From: Byssochlamys sp. IMV 00236
Lineage: Eukaryota > Ascomycota > Eurotiomycetes > Eurotiales > Thermoascaceae
NCBI GenBank assembly: GCA_001931875.2
Contig: MSJH02000213.1
Location: forward strand, 1 to 19,517
DNA: 19,517 nucleotides
Reading direction: 5' to 3'
Position 1 is the first letter of the stretch. Each line of letters begins with the position of its first letter. Below are positions 18,654-19,517 of this stretch, in pieces. The translations under genes and the position numbers were made by a program. The notes beneath the pieces were generated by a model. It worked only from the letters and a program-made list of their open reading frames with translations. It ran no database searches and was not told the DNA's origin.

Positions 18654-19517
18654 TTAAATTGCCACCACAATTAAGAAGTCACAACTGGACTTACCCCGAT
18701 TATTGACATCAAGGCCAATGTCCCAGCATTCTCTTGCATTTAGGAAGGATGCGGTCTTGTTGATAAACTCAGTGTTGCAGTGGCTGATTTTTGCAGATAG
18801 TTCTGGAAATGCCTCCTGGAAGAGTAACGAGCAAAGGCCAGAAAGGCCAATGACGAGGGCAGAAAGGTTGTCTCTAGACTTAATGGCTTTTTTGTTTGAG
18901 ACCAACACACAGTCAGTATTACGACGCAAGAACGATGCTTTGACCTTTGTCTTGATTTCTTTATCGTTGATCTTTTTTCGATGTATGGGATGGTCCAGCT
19001 TGGAGAAGCAGTACATGCATGTTTGTAATGTCATGTTCTCATTTGTGATGCACACATTGATGTTCATACTATGTATGCACTGCTTCCATTTTCCGCCATA
19101 TCGTCTATATTCCTTTATTGTTGAGCCTACCCCCGTACCTCTGTCTCCGATAAACATGATAGGGCATGGCCTGCTTCTACCTTTTACTAAATAGCTTATA
19201 TAATAGCTAGTATTCATCAATCGTATATTACTGTGCTCTTTACCTTTCTTCCCTATCAAAAACGTTCTTTCTTTCGCACACAATCGTCTTCGAAAGCGGT
19301 CGTTTTGCATTTCAATCTGACTCTCTTTTTGGAATTATAAAAATTTCTAAGAGCTAAACGGTTACTGACATATTGCTGGTGTATATTCATTGCTTGCTCA
19401 ACGCTTGTTGCCATCTTTAAGTCTAACTTCGCAAGATTATTTTCAATAGCTTGCACTGCTTTGCCTTCTGTTGACTTCTTTGCTTTTTCCAGCTTTCTTC
19501 GGACATTATAATATCCT
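18654..19517 (-). pseudogene. Fanzor/TnpB-like RuvC nuclease remnant, frame-broken and cut by window edge
   Basis: Two overlapping minus-strand frames read as one protein. The upstream part (19516-19256) is open to the window edge, Lys/Ala-rich and helical, and contains LALRNFYNSKKR. The downstream frame (about 19340-18654; first Met at 19310) gives 218 residues. Numbered from that Met it holds IMFIGDRGTGVGS (51-63), ITNENMTLQTCMYC (88-101), a further Cys at 134, and KSRDNLSALVIGLSGL (144-159). This order, a GD-type motif, then (D/N)E..T(S)..C..C, then C, then RDxxSA, is that of TnpB/Fanzor nucleases: RuvC-like residues around a zinc finger with a terminal RD. The zinc finger seems damaged: residues 129-130, before N-T-D-C134, are Arg and only three of four Cys are seen, and the usual TS is TL. 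Intact Fanzors are RNA-guided DNA nucleases of eukaryotic transposons. This copy is probably dead, though an unrecognised intron could explain the frame change. Confidence 0.6.

Noticed and set aside
18703..19194. Plus-strand frame of 163 aa opposite the Fanzor-like gene
   Set aside because: The minus strand carries the recognisable motifs; this translation has none and is best explained as a shadow.
1..19517. tRNA genes, rRNA, CRISPR arrays, prokaryotic operons or ribosome-binding sites
   Set aside because: I looked for cloverleaf arms, T-loop consensus and spaced direct repeats and saw none; genes are intron-containing and eukaryotic.

Overview
The window looks like nuclear DNA from an early-diverging filamentous fungus, most likely Mucoromycota (Mucor/Rhizopus/Parasitella type). 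The genome is AT-rich and gene-dense. The introns are very short (42 to 102 nt; I place 23 in ten genes), with GT...(A/T)TAG ends. The predicted proteins are clearly eukaryotic, and a Fanzor/TnpB-like gene remnant of a kind common in mucoralean genomes lies at the right edge. The species cannot be fixed from sequence alone.

Layout from left to right. (1) 602-1813, minus: type II membrane glycosyltransferase with a short second exon. (2) 2031-2652: frameshifted coding remnant. (3) 2867-4237, plus: four-exon caprin-like RGG protein. (4) 4342-5760, minus: five-exon polynucleotide kinase 3'-phosphatase (PNKP type). (5) 5822-6146, minus: two-exon MOZART1 microtubule-nucleation protein. (6) 6231-7409, plus: intronless OB-like/CCCH zinc finger/SAM methyltransferase protein. 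(7) 7417-8302, minus: three-exon molybdopterin-binding (MoaB/CinA-like) domain protein. (8) 8763-10525, plus: acyl-CoA ligase of the AMP-binding family. (9) 10558-10936: second coding remnant. (10) 11246-14439, plus: mitochondrial 2-oxoglutarate dehydrogenase E1. (11) 15394-16131, plus: EF-hand calcium-binding protein whose first coding exon is only the ATG. (12) 16440-18404, minus: ATP-dependent PEP carboxykinase with six exons. (13) 18654 to the right edge, minus: Fanzor/TnpB-like RuvC nuclease remnant with a frame break.

The genes are ordinary, independently transcribed eukaryotic units, not an operon. Two central-carbon enzymes (2-oxoglutarate dehydrogenase and PEP carboxykinase) lie about 2 kb apart in opposite orientation, which I read as coincidence. 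Spacing is tight in the middle block: PNKP and MOZART1 are 61 bp apart in tandem, MOZART1 and the methyltransferase diverge from 84 bp, and the methyltransferase and the molybdopterin-domain gene converge with 7 bp between stop codons.

All gene models were assembled by hand from reading frames and splice signals. Each preserves phase across every junction and restores family motifs, but none is confirmed by transcripts. The least ordinary items are the Fanzor-like remnant, the OB/CCCH/methyltransferase architecture, the caprin-like protein in a fungus, and several unusual splice structures.
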